From Candidatus Phyllobacterium onerii (GTDB taxonomy: Bacteria; Pseudomonadota; Alphaproteobacteria; Rhizobiales; Rhizobiaceae), in contig NZ_JAQMHX010000001.1 in NCBI RefSeq assembly GCF_028331445.1, forward strand, positions 186,001-250,000: 64,000 nucleotides of DNA, in the 5' to 3' direction. This document shows, piece after piece, positions 44,118-52,548 of the stretch (positions are counted from its first letter, which is position 1; each line of letters starts with the position of its first letter). A program made the translations under genes and the position numbers. The notes below the pieces were generated by a model. The model was not told the DNA's origin, did not search any database, and saw only the letters and a program-made list of their open reading frames with translations.

Positions 44118-45404
44118 CTAAATTCTGTCCATCAGTGCGTACCAACTCAGCGCCAGAAACAACAGCGGCGCCCTGAAGGTTCGTCCGCCCGGAAAGGCCG
44201 GCACTTTCAGCTCCTCCAGCAGTTTCAGCCGGTCACGGTTGCCGGCGATGGTCTCGGCATAAAGCTTGCCGACGAAATTCGACAGCATCACCCCATGCCC
44301 CGAGTAGCCGCCCGCCGAGATCACGTTCGGCATGACCTCGCGCACAAAGGGCTGGCGCGGCAGGGTAATGCCCACCGATCCGCCCCAGGCCTGCGTGATT
44401 TCGACGTCGGCGAGCGCCGGGTAAATCTCGGCGATCTGGCGGCGGATATGCGTGCTGATGTCAAGCGGGTTGTCCGCCGTATAGGCCTCGCGCCCGCCAA
44501 ACAGGAGCCGCCCATCTTTCGAGCGGCGGAAATAGCGCACGACGAAGCGGGAATCGTCGACACTCTCGCCGCCCGGCAGCACCGGACTATCGGACCCGAG
44601 CGGCACCGTCGCGCCGATGAACGAGCGGATCGGCATCACATGCGAGGCGCTGATGGGTTCGAGATTGCCGCCATAGGCATTGACGGCGATCAGGCACTTC
44701 GCCGCCGTCACATTGCCGAAGGGCGTCGTGACAGTCACGCGGCCGTTTTCGGATTTGATCCCGGTTACCTTGCTGTTCTCGTAGAGATGCGCGCCGGCCT
44801 GCGCCGCGGCCTTGGCCGTGCCGATCACCAGCTTCATCGGCTGGATATGGCCGGTGCCCTTGTCGTATGTTCCGCCGAGATAGCGCGTCGAACCAAGCCG
44901 TTCCGCGGTTTCCGCGGCATCCATGTAGTGGATGTGCGGATAGCCGAAGCGCGTCGCCATCAGTTCCGCGTGCGCCCGATAGTCCTTCAGGTAGCGCTTC
45001 TTGTGCACGACGGACATTTGTCCCGGCACATATTCGATGTCTATCTTGTGCGTCTCGGCAAATTGCAGAAGATGGCTTTTCGCCTCTTCGGCAAGATCGA
45101 AGAGCGCCTTGGCGCGGGTGAAACCATATTGCGCCTCGAGCTCTTCTGCCCAGGCGCGCTGGCCGGTACCGAGTTGGCCGCCATTGCGCCCCGATGCGCC
45201 ATCGCCGAAGCGCCAGGCCTCGAGCAAAACCACGTCGACACCCGCCGACGCCAGATGCACGGCGGCGGAGAGGCCGGTAAAGCCGCCGCCAATGATCACG
45301 ACATCGGCACTGCGCGATCCATCCAGCGCCGGATATTCGATTCGGTCATCGATCGCGGTTTCGTACCAGGAGATGCCGGGGGAAATGGGTGATTGGTAGG
45401 GCAT
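44118..45404 (-). CDS. puuB: Gamma-glutamylputrescine oxidase-like FAD oxidoreductase (PuuB)
   Basis: A 428-residue DAO-family flavoenzyme. N-terminal WYETA then DVVIIGGGFTGLSAAVHLA (FAD Rossmann, about 34-52), EAWRFGDGASGRNGGQL, and C-terminal GGYSGHGVMLSNFVGKL are PuuB features. It would oxidise gamma-glutamylputrescine to the aldehyde with release of ammonia and H2O2. ATG 45404 lies 2 bp after the glutamine-synthetase-like gene, so the pair is co-translated and PuuA makes its substrate. Last 40 residues have a hydrophobic tail (LLFLALSWYALM). Confidence 0.88.
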   Translation of the reverse strand: MPYQSPISPGISWYETAIDDRIEYPALDGSRSADVVIIGGGFTGLSAAVHLASAGVDVVLLEAWRFGDGASGRNGGQLGTGQRAWAEELEAQYGFTRAKALFDLAEEAKSHLLQFAETHKIDIEYVPGQMSVVHKKRYLKDYRAHAELMATRFGYPHIHYMDAAETAERLGSTRYLGGTYDKGTGHIQPMKLVIGTAKAAAQAGAHLYENSKVTGIKSENGRVTVTTPFGNVTAAKCLIAVNAYGGNLEPISASHVMPIRSFIGATVPLGSDSPVLPGGESVDDSRFVVRYFRRSKDGRLLFGGREAYTADNPLDISTHIRRQIAEIYPALADVEITQAWGGSVGITLPRQPFVREVMPNVISAGGYSGHGVMLSNFVGKLYAETIAGNRDRLKLLEELKVPAFPGGRTFRAPLLFLALSWYALMDRI

Positions 45405-45406
45405 GC

Positions 45407-46840
45407 TCAAACGTTCAGCAGCAAGAACTCGCGTTCCCACGGGCTGATGACCTCCATGAAGGTCTCGAACTCGGCGCGTTTGATTGCGGCGTAGGTGATT
45501 GCGAAGGATTCGCCGAGCATGGCCACCAGTTCCCTGTCCTGCTCGAACAGGATTGTCGCCTCGATCAACCCGCGCGGCAATTCGATCAGATTGTCGTTGA
45601 CCGTCGTGGAGGCAGGCTCGTCCGGCTCGATCTTGTTGTTCATGCCGATCAAGCCGCAGGCGAGCGATGCCGCCAGTGCCAGATATGGGTTGGCATCGGA
45701 GGAGGGGATACGGTTTTCGACACGTCGCGCCGCAGGGTCCGAGCGCGGCACGCGAAAGGCCGTGGTACGGTTGTCATAGCCCCATTTGACATTGACGGGC
45801 GCGGAGGCCGCCGGTGTCAACCGCCGGTAGGAATTCACGTAAGGCGCAAACATCACGAGCGAAGCCGGGACATGTTTCTGCATGCCGCCAATAAAATGCC
45901 GGAACGCCGGGCTTTCCGTGCCATCCGGGTTGGAGAAAACATTGCGCCCGGTTTTCTTGTCGATGATCGACTGGTGGATATGCATCGCGGAACCCGGCTG
46001 GCCCTGAATGGGCTTCGCCATGAACGTCGCATACATGTCGTGCTTCAATGCGGCTTCACGAATGGTGCGCTTGAACAGGAACACCTGATCGGCAAGCTCG
46101 ATCGGATCGCCGTGTCGCAAATTGATTTCCAGCTGCGCCGCGCCTTCCTCATGGATCAGCGTGTCGATCTCGAGGCCCTGACTTTCGGAGAAATGATAGA
46201 TATCGTCGATGAGTTCGTCGAACTCGTTGACGCCGGCGATTGAATAACCTTGTCCACCACCGATCGCCCTGCCAGAGCGTCCGACAGGCGGGGTCAGGGG
46301 ATAATCCGGATCGGGGTTTTTCTTGACGAGGTAGAATTCGATTTCCGGCGCGACGACCGCCTTCAGGCCCTTCTTGGCATAAGCGGCCATGACGCGCTTC
46401 AACACATTGCGCGGGGTAAATTCCACCGCTTCCCCGTCCTTGTTGACGAGATCACAAATGACCTGCGCCGTCGGATCGCTTTCCCACGGTACTTCCGAGA
46501 GCGTGGAAAGATCCGGCATCAGTTTCAGATCGCCATCATCCTCAGGATAGGAAAATCCATGCCCATCTTCCGGATAGGAACCCGAGATCGTCGCCATGAA
46601 TACGGCGGATGGCAGAGCCAACGAGGTATTGGACGTGAATTTCTTCGACGGCATCATTTTGCCGCGCGCCACACCGGCCTGATCCGGGGTAATGCATTCG
46701 ATGTCCTCGATATCCCGCCAGGCCAGCCACTCGGAAGCTTCGCGCCAGTTCTTCACGCCGCGCGTGGCTTTGACATAGGCGGGTGTACGCCGCCGCGTTG
46801 TCGTCCGTGCGGGTTTTTTCTCGGGAGTTTCGGGAGGCAT
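45407..46840 (-). CDS. puuA: Gamma-glutamylputrescine synthetase (glutamine synthetase family, PuuA)
   Basis: ATP-dependent ligation of glutamate to putrescine, first step of the Puu route. 477 residues. GS-fold motifs: ITPDQAGVARGKMMP near the N-terminus, APEIEFYLV (metal Glu), EEGAAQLEINLRHGDP, MHIHQSI and NRTTAFRVPRSDPAARRVENRIPS (ATP/glutamate site; by its parts). The basic N-terminal 30 residues (RTTTRRRTP) are extra. ATG 46840 is chosen; the preceding TTG is possible. Operon with puuB. Confidence 0.9.
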   Translation of the reverse strand: MPPETPEKKPARTTTRRRTPAYVKATRGVKNWREASEWLAWRDIEDIECITPDQAGVARGKMMPSKKFTSNTSLALPSAVFMATISGSYPEDGHGFSYPEDDGDLKLMPDLSTLSEVPWESDPTAQVICDLVNKDGEAVEFTPRNVLKRVMAAYAKKGLKAVVAPEIEFYLVKKNPDPDYPLTPPVGRSGRAIGGGQGYSIAGVNEFDELIDDIYHFSESQGLEIDTLIHEEGAAQLEINLRHGDPIELADQVFLFKRTIREAALKHDMYATFMAKPIQGQPGSAMHIHQSIIDKKTGRNVFSNPDGTESPAFRHFIGGMQKHVPASLVMFAPYVNSYRRLTPAASAPVNVKWGYDNRTTAFRVPRSDPAARRVENRIPSSDANPYLALAASLACGLIGMNNKIEPDEPASTTVNDNLIELPRGLIEATILFEQDRELVAMLGESFAITYAAIKRAEFETFMEVISPWEREFLLLNV

Positions 46841-46939
46841 CAATCACCAGAATGAGTTGCGATGACAAGATGATAGAACAAAATATGACGGGATGGGAGG
46901 CGGGGACGAGAAAATTGTCGCTCCACTCGTTTCTAGGGA

Positions 46940-47659
46940 TTATCGGGCGAGATTTATCCCGAGAAGCCGTTTGTACTCGTTTTCGGCTACCCCGTAGAAA
47001 CCATTGGCCTCGACCATGAGTCCGGTACGATCGACAATGGTTATCTGTCCTCGCTTTGCCCGGATCAACCGTTTGTCTTCCAGTATATGCAAGACTTCCG
47101 TCACCCATGGCCGCCGCACTCCAAGCATGACCGACAGGAATTCGTGCGTCAGCACAATATCTGGACCGTGGGTTCGGTCATGCACCATCAGCAGCCAACG
47201 AGCCATTCTGGATGAGACGTCCGCCTGACTATTCGCCAATGCGGTCGAGGCTGTCTGGATGACCATGGTTTGGACAAAAAGGAGCAGGTAGTTGCGCAGC
47301 GTGGTGCTTGTTTCCATAGCACGTTGAAGATGCACGGTGGCGATACTGTAGCCGAGGCCGGCTATTTGCATGTAGCTGTCGTGCGGCGATTGCATCCCGC
47401 CAAGCACGACCGAGGACCCCGTCATCCCCTCGCTGCCGGACACCCCAACTTCGATCTCGCGGCCACTGGGCATTTTTGAGACGATCGAGGCAAGACCCGT
47501 TTCAAGAAAGTAAACATCCGTGACCGGCGTTTGTGCTTGCTCGATTATGAGCCTCAGCGGCAACTTTCTTGCCTCAAGGTGGGGAGCCAGCAATTCAAAA
47601 TCGTTCGCGCGCATATGCCTGAGAAGCTTGTTCTCAAACGCAAATTGTGAAGCTGACAT
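46940..47659 (-). CDS. Crp/Fnr family transcriptional regulator
   Basis: A 239-residue regulator: cyclic-nucleotide-type beta barrel (about 20-140; TDVYFLETGLASIV, GREIEVGVSGSEGMTG) and winged helix with LTHEFLSVMLGVRRPWVTEVLHIL (about 170-193; by its ends). The N-terminal Cys cluster of oxygen-sensing Fnr is absent. ACGAGG precedes the ATG. An 8-bp palindrome ATTGTCCA/TGGACAAT lies about 80-100 bp upstream. It stands next to puuA but faces the same way, with a 96-bp gap; whether it controls polyamine genes is unknown. Confidence 0.87.
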   Translation of the reverse strand: MSASQFAFENKLLRHMRANDFELLAPHLEARKLPLRLIIEQAQTPVTDVYFLETGLASIVSKMPSGREIEVGVSGSEGMTGSSVVLGGMQSPHDSYMQIAGLGYSIATVHLQRAMETSTTLRNYLLLFVQTMVIQTASTALANSQADVSSRMARWLLMVHDRTHGPDIVLTHEFLSVMLGVRRPWVTEVLHILEDKRLIRAKRGQITIVDRTGLMVEANGFYGVAENEYKRLLGINLAR

Positions 47660-48146
47660 CCTCGTCCCTTCTCGCGGGAACAGAGAATCCTGCGTGATGA
47701 AATGCTATAAATATCGAAATAAAAAGATGACACAATGCATTGTCCACCAATGGACAATTGTCGAATCGCCTGTCATTATTTGACCGGGTAGCCGGTTATA
47801 TTTTCTCTGGATTGTATTATGACACAAATTGTAAAATATATAAAGGATTGCTTTACATCAGAAGACCCGATCGATGCTTTGAATCATTTCTGTGGAGGAA
47901 ATTAGCCAAAGTTATGGCGCATATTTTCTGAAACGAAAACCTAAAGGGATCACGTGACCATGTTCACACTCTCGGGTGCCATCCGCGGCACTCGAAGTGA
48001 AAAAAAACGTGCAGCAGAGGCGAAGTTTGATCGAAGACGATTATCGCGTGTAAGCCTGTCTTGAGCAAATGACCAATCAAAATTAACGCACACAATGTTT
48101 TATCAGCTTGAACATATCCCTTTGGTAAAGTTTTATTTCAAAAACG
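47660..48146. other. Intergenic stretch with an operator-like palindrome
   Basis: This AT-rich stretch upstream of the Crp/Fnr gene holds no convincing gene. ATTGTCCA (47739-47746) and TGGACAAT (47751-47758) form a palindrome of the form TTGTC-N8-GACAA. The same form recurs at 48148-48165. Confidence 0.45.
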
Positions 48147-48182
48147 TTTGTCCATTGACAGACAAAATTTGCAGTATATATT
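48147..48182 (+). promoter_or_regulatory. Candidate promoter with TTGTC-N8-GACAA operator
   Basis: TTGACA (48155-48160) and TATATT (48177-48182) are 16 bp apart, close to consensus. TTTGTC (48147-48152) and GACAAA (48161-48166) flank the -35 box as an inverted repeat. It would drive the small genes at 48250 and 48514. Confidence 0.6.
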
Positions 48183-48249
48183 TTCTATAGTCTGAAATAA
48201 CTATTTTATTGATAAATTTGTTTAGCTCTTTCTGGAGGGGAAGACTTGA

Positions 48250-48456
48250 ATGAATAATGTCTACTATTTTGCGGGGGATAACATTCTACCTTTTTGCCAA
48301 AAACGCTACGTCGGGCAATCAGGTTCGGATGTTGAAGAGCGCAATCCGAAGTTTTTGGTGTCAGTGCTGACCGAGAGGACGCTGGTTGGGAAGTATGCTC
48401 TGCGTAAGGCAAAAAGGCGCGAGCGCATGCATTTGAGGTTTCTGAGATGCCACTAG
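48250..48456 (+). CDS. Possible small hypothetical protein (68 aa)
   Basis: The ATG follows GGAGGGG by 10 bases and lies about 65 bp after a good promoter. The product starts MNNVYYFAGDNILPF and ends in a basic stretch (ALRKAKRRERMHLRFLRC). No family recognised, no signal peptide. Base composition is lower in GC than the neighbours. It could be the leader of the gene at 48514 or spurious. Confidence 0.35.
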   Translation: MNNVYYFAGDNILPFCQKRYVGQSGSDVEERNPKFLVSVLTERTLVGKYALRKAKRRERMHLRFLRCH

Positions 48457-48513
48457 ACACTTTGGCGTCCGTCGCATTTCCCGAGAGTTCGTGCATGGCA
48501 TAGGGAGGAGAAC

Positions 48514-48759
48514 ATGCGTATCCAGAAACCGATGCGTCCAACCGACTACCCAAGCCGGAGCTTCGATTGTCAGATGGCCCTGGGAGCGGAGTTCCGGCGT
48601 GCGATCGACATGCTTGCATGTGAGGCAGGAGAAGCAGGATGGTCGACGAATGAAACCACTCGAGCCATTGTCGGCCTTGCTCTTGCCTATGCGGCGGACC
48701 AGCATATGGATCGAACACCTGAGTCAACCAAGAACATAAAACGCCTCTTCTTGAACTGA
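48514..48759 (+). CDS. Small hypothetical protein (81 aa)
   Basis: The ATG at 48514 follows GGGAGGAG, a strong ribosome site. The product is mostly helical: GAEFRRAIDMLACEAGEAGW, then TRAIVGLALAYAADQ, with a basic C-terminus. No signal peptide, no family recognised. An intrinsic terminator lies 70 bp downstream. A long minus-strand frame covering it lacks a ribosome site and crosses the terminator, so the plus reading is preferred. Confidence 0.62.
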   Translation: MRIQKPMRPTDYPSRSFDCQMALGAEFRRAIDMLACEAGEAGWSTNETTRAIVGLALAYAADQHMDRTPESTKNIKRLFLN

Positions 48760-48828
48760 GCAGGTGATTGGGTGGTTTGAAGCGAATTTCCTTCGTTCGC
48801 TGTGGGGTCAGACAGCTCCAGTCATCCG

Positions 48829-48866
48829 GTGCGTGGTTCGATGGCAAATCGAACCACGCACTTTTT
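48829..48866 (+). terminator. Strong intrinsic terminator
   Basis: Perfect 13-bp arms GTGCGTGGTTCGA (48829-48841) and TCGAACCACGCAC (48849-48861), 7-base loop, then TTTTT. It ends the plus-strand unit that contains 48514-48759. Confidence 0.88.
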
Positions 48867-48960
48867 GCGACTTGGCCCAAAAACCGCCCGCAATTGCTTG
48901 CGAGCGGTTCTGCGCACCGTGCTGGCTCCAGACCGAAGCCAGAGAAGGCCACGGGCGAAA

Positions 48961-49194
48961 TTACTGCCTTGTTACAACAACCGGGATAAGAAGATCGCCC
49001 CAGTTGCCGTCGCCGCCATGGTGACGGGCGGAGCGGACCAGTTCCACGGACACGCCGGCGTCAACCGCCTTCATAACGGATTGGTTGAGGCGATGCAGGT
49101 CATTGGCGACCATGCGAATGACAGCCTGCTGGTCTGTATTCATGGCCGATGATTGCTCCTCGGCCCGTTCCTTGACGCGTGTCTGCGGTGCCAT
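48961..49194 (-). CDS. Small hypothetical protein downstream of aceA (77 aa)
   Basis: ATG at 49194 follows AAGGAG. The product has an amphipathic helical region (VIRMVANDLHRLNQSVMKAVDAG) and ends LLIPVVVTRQ. No signal or membrane segment. I do not recognise a characterised family. It lies 27 bp after aceA and is probably its operon partner. Confidence 0.66.
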   Translation of the reverse strand: MAPQTRVKERAEEQSSAMNTDQQAVIRMVANDLHRLNQSVMKAVDAGVSVELVRSARHHGGDGNWGDLLIPVVVTRQ

Positions 49195-49221
49195 GATTTT
49201 TCTCCTTGGCGTTTTGTTGTT

Positions 49222-50511
49222 TTACTCTGCAGCCGGACGGAACTGCGCCGTCTCGGTGGATTCCTTCATTGCCGTCGTCGATGACTTGCCGCCGGTGATT
49301 GCCAGCGAAACCGCATCGAAATAGCCGGTGCCGACTTCGCGCTGGTGCTTGGTCGCTGTGTAACCATTGGTCTCGGCCGCAAACTCAGCTTCCTGCAGCT
49401 CCGAATAGGCCGACATCTGCCGGTCCTTGTAACCGCGGGCGAGTTCGAACATGCCGAAGTTGAGCTGATGGAAGCCGGCCAGCGTGATGAACTGGAACTT
49501 ATAGCCCATCGCCCCGAGCTCGCGCTGGAACTTGGCAATCGTCGCTTCGTCCAGATGCTTCTTCCAATTGAAGGAAGGCGAGCAATTATAGGCGAGCAGC
49601 TTGTTCGGATGCTCCTTGCGCACACCTTCGGCAAAGCGTCTGGCCTGCTCAAGGTCCGGCTTCGAGGTCTCGCACCAGATCATGTCGCAGTGCGGCGCAT
49701 AGGCGATGGCCCGGGCGATGCAAGGCTCCAGCCCGTTCTTGACCTGATAGAAGCCTTCGGTCGTCCGTCCGGCATCGTAGTCGACAAAGGGCTGATCGCG
49801 TTCATCGATGTCCGATGTCAAGAGCTTGGCAGCCTCCGCATCGGTGCGGGCGATGACCAGTGTCGGCGTTCCCATGACGTCGGCAGCGAGCCGCGCGGCG
49901 TTGAGGTTGCGAATATGCGCCGCCGTCGGGATCAGGACCTTGCCGCCAAGATGGCCGCACTTCTTTTCGGAAGCGAGCTGGTCTTCGTAATGAACGCCGG
50001 CGGCGCCAGCTTCGATGAAGGCCTTCATAATCTCGAAGGCATTCAGCGGTCCGCCAAATCCTGCCTCCGCATCGGCAACGATCGGTGCAAACCAGGTCTC
50101 GACAGAAAGGCCCTTGCCCTCCGCAGTCTCGATCTGGTCGGCGCGCTGCAGCGTCTTGTTTATGCGTTTGGCCAGTTCCGGCGCGGCATTCGCCGGGTAG
50201 AGCGACTGGTCAGGGTACATGGCTGAAGCTGTGTTTGCGTCTGCAGCCACCTGCCATCCGGAAAGATAGATTGCCTTGAGACCTGCGCGAACCATCTGCA
50301 TAGCCTGGTTGCCCGAGAGAGCGCCCAGCGCATTGACGAAACCTTCTTCGTGGATGAGCTTCCAGAGCCGGTTGGCACCGTTTTCAGCGAGAGTATGCTT
50401 GATCTGAACCGAGCCTCTGAGGCGCTGGACATCGTCAGGTGTATAGGGGCGTTCGATACCGTCATAGCGGCCCTCCGGTGCGTTTGGTACAAGGTTGTAA
50501 AAATCAGTCAT
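49222..50511 (-). CDS. aceA: Isocitrate lyase
   Basis: Glyoxylate-shunt enzyme splitting isocitrate into glyoxylate and succinate. 429 residues from ATG 50511, with GGAG six bases before it; a GTG 12 bases upstream is less likely. The catalytic signature [11 protein letters not shown] (Cys185) is intact, with [15 protein letters not shown] metal region before it and [12 protein letters not shown] after it. It is divergent from a ScfR/RamB-type regulator gene, and candidate operators lie between them. Malate synthase is not in the window. Confidence 0.97.
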   Translation of the reverse strand: MTDFYNLVPNAPEGRYDGIERPYTPDDVQRLRGSVQIKHTLAENGANRLWKLIHEEGFVNALGALSGNQAMQMVRAGLKAIYLSGWQVAADANTASAMYPDQSLYPANAAPELAKRINKTLQRADQIETAEGKGLSVETWFAPIVADAEAGFGGPLNAFEIMKAFIEAGAAGVHYEDQLASEKKCGHLGGKVLIPTAAHIRNLNAARLAADVMGTPTLVIARTDAEAAKLLTSDIDERDQPFVDYDAGRTTEGFYQVKNGLEPCIARAIAYAPHCDMIWCETSKPDLEQARRFAEGVRKEHPNKLLAYNCSPSFNWKKHLDEATIAKFQRELGAMGYKFQFITLAGFHQLNFGMFELARGYKDRQMSAYSELQEAEFAAETNGYTATKHQREVGTGYFDAVSLAITGGKSSTTAMKESTETAQFRPAAE

Positions 50512-50599
50512 TATTATCTCCACAAAGAGTTTTATCCCGCCGCAGCCTGTCCGATAGGAGGTTTGACGACCGCGTTGATATGACTAGATTTACATTGCA

Positions 50600-50626
50600 G
50601 CGCGATATGATCCAGAAATATCGCGC
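50600..50626. promoter_or_regulatory. Palindrome upstream of aceA
   Basis: Perfect 9-bp arms GCGCGATAT (50600-50608) and ATATCGCGC (50618-50626) with a 9-base spacer, about 90-115 bp upstream of the aceA start. Likely an operator; the binding protein is not known. Confidence 0.55.
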
Positions 50627-50675
50627 GTTTTGATGGTTTTATCGAGTTATGCTGTTGTGTGTTTGACAAATCTGG

Positions 50676-50700
50676 TTTGTAAATTTGTAAAGTTTGTAAT
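50676..50700. promoter_or_regulatory. Three tandem TTTGTAA(A/T) boxes between aceA and its putative regulator
   Basis: TTTGTAAA at 50676-50683, TTTGTAAA at 50684-50691 and TTTGTAAT at 50693-50700. They resemble the AAAGTTTGCAAA-type sites of the actinobacterial regulator RamB. The adjacent gene encodes a RamB-like protein, so this is a candidate binding site. Confidence 0.5.
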
Positions 50701-50784
50701 ATTCTGATTTGGGTAAATGACGTGTAAAAACTTGTCATAGTGCAGGAGGGTTAGCTGATCATGCGCAAAGATCGCCACTTCTCA

Positions 50785-50898
50785 CCCTCCCCCTTGTGGG
50801 GAGGGGCGGAGCGAAGCGACGGGGAGGGGTCTTTCTTGCCACAGTCGAAAAGACCCCTCCCTGCTGCTGCGCAGCCTCCCTCCCCACAAGGGGGAGGG
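50785..50898. repeat. Nested palindromic element upstream of the ScfR-type gene
   Basis: Terminal 21-bp perfect inverted arms (50785-50805 and 50878-50898), each itself a CTCCCC-TTGTG-GGGAG palindrome; inner arms GGAGGGGTCTTT and AAAGACCCCTCC. It ends 20 bp before the regulator start codon, so transcripts would carry the structure in their leader. Confidence 0.8.
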
Positions 50899-50917
50899 CA
50901 AAACTTGGTGCACCTCC

Positions 50918-52360
50918 ATGGCTGAAGGCAAGATATTCGCCGGACCGCGCATCAGGCGTATCCGCAACGAACGCGGTCTGACACAGACCTCGATGGCCGA
51001 GGCGTTGGGCATTTCGCCGTCGTATCTCAATCTCATCGAGCGCAATCAGCGGCCGCTCACGGTCCAGCTCCTGCTCAAGCTCTCCTCGACCTACAAGATC
51101 GAGCTCGACACGCTGCAGATGGAGACGGGCTCCTCCATGGCCGTGCTCAAGGAAGTGTTTTCCGATCCGCTGCTCAATGGCGAATTGCCGGGCGATCAGG
51201 AGCTGATCGAAATCAGCGATGCTGCGCCCAATGCCGCCACTGGCGTCATCAAGCTTTATCGCGCGTACCGGGAATCGCTCGAGCGTCTTTCTGATCTGTC
51301 GCAACTTCTGGCGAAGGACGGCCGCGCGCCGTCGCTTGTCGCCACACGCATGCCGCTGAATGAGGTACGCGAAACGCTGGAGCGCCGCGCCAATCATTTT
51401 CCCCGCATTGAGGGGGAGGTCGACAGCTTTGCCGGTCTGCTCAAGCCCGGCGATGATCTGCTTGGCGCCCTGAAGGCCTGGCTCAAGGCAGAGCACGGTA
51501 TAACGGTGCGCATCCTTCCCGTCGCAACCATGCCCAACTGGCGCCGGCGTTATGATCGTCATTCGCAGCGGCTGTTCGTCTCCGAGCGGCTGTCACCCTT
51601 CGACCAGTTACGCGAAGTGGCGATGGAGGCTGCTCTCATGCGCATGCAGGTGGTCATTGCCGCCGAAATACAGGATCTGAAGCTCTCCTCGGATGAAGCG
51701 CGGCGCATCGCCCGTTTCGAGTTCGGCCGCTACGCGGCGCATGCACTCATGATGCCGTATCAGGCTTTCCAGAGTGCCGCTGTCCGCGCTCGCTATGACA
51801 TTGACGTCCTCCGTTCGCGCTTCCATGTCTCGTTCGAACAGGCAGCCAACCGCCTGACGACACTCACCGGCAGACAAGACATTCCATTCTTCATGCTGGA
51901 GGTCGATCACGCCGGAAACCGCTTCCGCCGCGCCGGGGCGCAAGGGTTTCCGCAGTCCCGTTTCGGCGGCGAGTGCCCGAAGCTGCCTGTCTATGCCGCC
52001 TTCGCTCAACCCGGCCAGATCCTCGTCGAGGCTGTGGAGATGCCCGATGGCACCGAGTTCATGACCATTGCCCGCACATTGGAGGGGCCGCAAGGCGCCT
52101 TCAACGAACGGCCGCGCCGCACCGCCATCCTGCTTGGCTGCGACATCGAATTTGCTGACCAGACGGTCTATGGCAGCGCCATCGGCAACCACAGCATCAG
52201 TGCCCCACCACTTGGAAAATTCGTCGGCTCAACGCCCGTCGGCCCGGCCTGCCGCCTGTGCGAGCGCTCGGCCTGCCTCTCCCGGGCCGAACCACCCGTG
52301 ACGCGGCCAGTGGGACTGGACGAGATGGTGACTGGGCTCAGCGCATTCGATTTTCAGTAG
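50918..52360 (+). CDS. ScfR/RamB-type XRE transcriptional regulator
   Basis: A 480-residue regulator: XRE helix-turn-helix at about 8-65 (IRRIRNERGLTQTSMAEAL, GISPSYLNLIERNQRPL), a linker, an IrrE/ImmA-like (DUF955) region around 200-290 and a C-terminal DUF2083 domain that ends with CRLCERSACLSRA, a Cys-rich motif of the family. Such proteins (RamB, PrpC-type activator ScfR) sense acyl-CoA or acetate metabolism and control aceA. Divergence from aceA supports that role. The nested palindrome sits just before its start. Confidence 0.88.
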   Translation: MAEGKIFAGPRIRRIRNERGLTQTSMAEALGISPSYLNLIERNQRPLTVQLLLKLSSTYKIELDTLQMETGSSMAVLKEVFSDPLLNGELPGDQELIEISDAAPNAATGVIKLYRAYRESLERLSDLSQLLAKDGRAPSLVATRMPLNEVRETLERRANHFPRIEGEVDSFAGLLKPGDDLLGALKAWLKAEHGITVRILPVATMPNWRRRYDRHSQRLFVSERLSPFDQLREVAMEAALMRMQVVIAAEIQDLKLSSDEARRIARFEFGRYAAHALMMPYQAFQSAAVRARYDIDVLRSRFHVSFEQAANRLTTLTGRQDIPFFMLEVDHAGNRFRRAGAQGFPQSRFGGECPKLPVYAAFAQPGQILVEAVEMPDGTEFMTIARTLEGPQGAFNERPRRTAILLGCDIEFADQTVYGSAIGNHSISAPPLGKFVGSTPVGPACRLCERSACLSRAEPPVTRPVGLDEMVTGLSAFDFQ

Positions 52361-52437
52361 GGCGAGATTCTCCCTACGGGAAACAGAACTGTGTTTATTT
52401 GATCGGAAATGCGCCAGAGGCTGTTGAGATTCGCGCT

Positions 52438-52545
52438 ATGACGCGACGAAAATGGTGGGTTTCGAGCACCGGAGCGGAGCGTACTTTAGGGTACGTGAGC
52501 ACCGGAGCACAGAAAAGTGCCATTTGCAGGCCGTCAGAGTGTGAA
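52438..52545. repeat. Palindromic intergenic repeat, copy 3
   Basis: Core TTTCGAGCACCGGAGCGGAG, inner hairpin CGTAC-N6-GTACG (52490-52495 to 52496 region), then GAGCACCGGAGCACAGAAAA. Outer arms TATGACG...AAAATGG and GCCATTTGC...CGTCAGA pair imperfectly. More diverged than copies 1 and 2. Confidence 0.7.
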
Positions 52546-52548
52546 TGC

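Noticed and set aside
44295-45392. Plus-strand frame of 365 residues
   Set aside because: Antisense to puuB, which has clear FAD motifs.
48206-48952. Minus-strand frame of 248 residues
   Set aside because: No ribosome site; it crosses a perfect plus-strand terminator and two better-supported small plus-strand genes.
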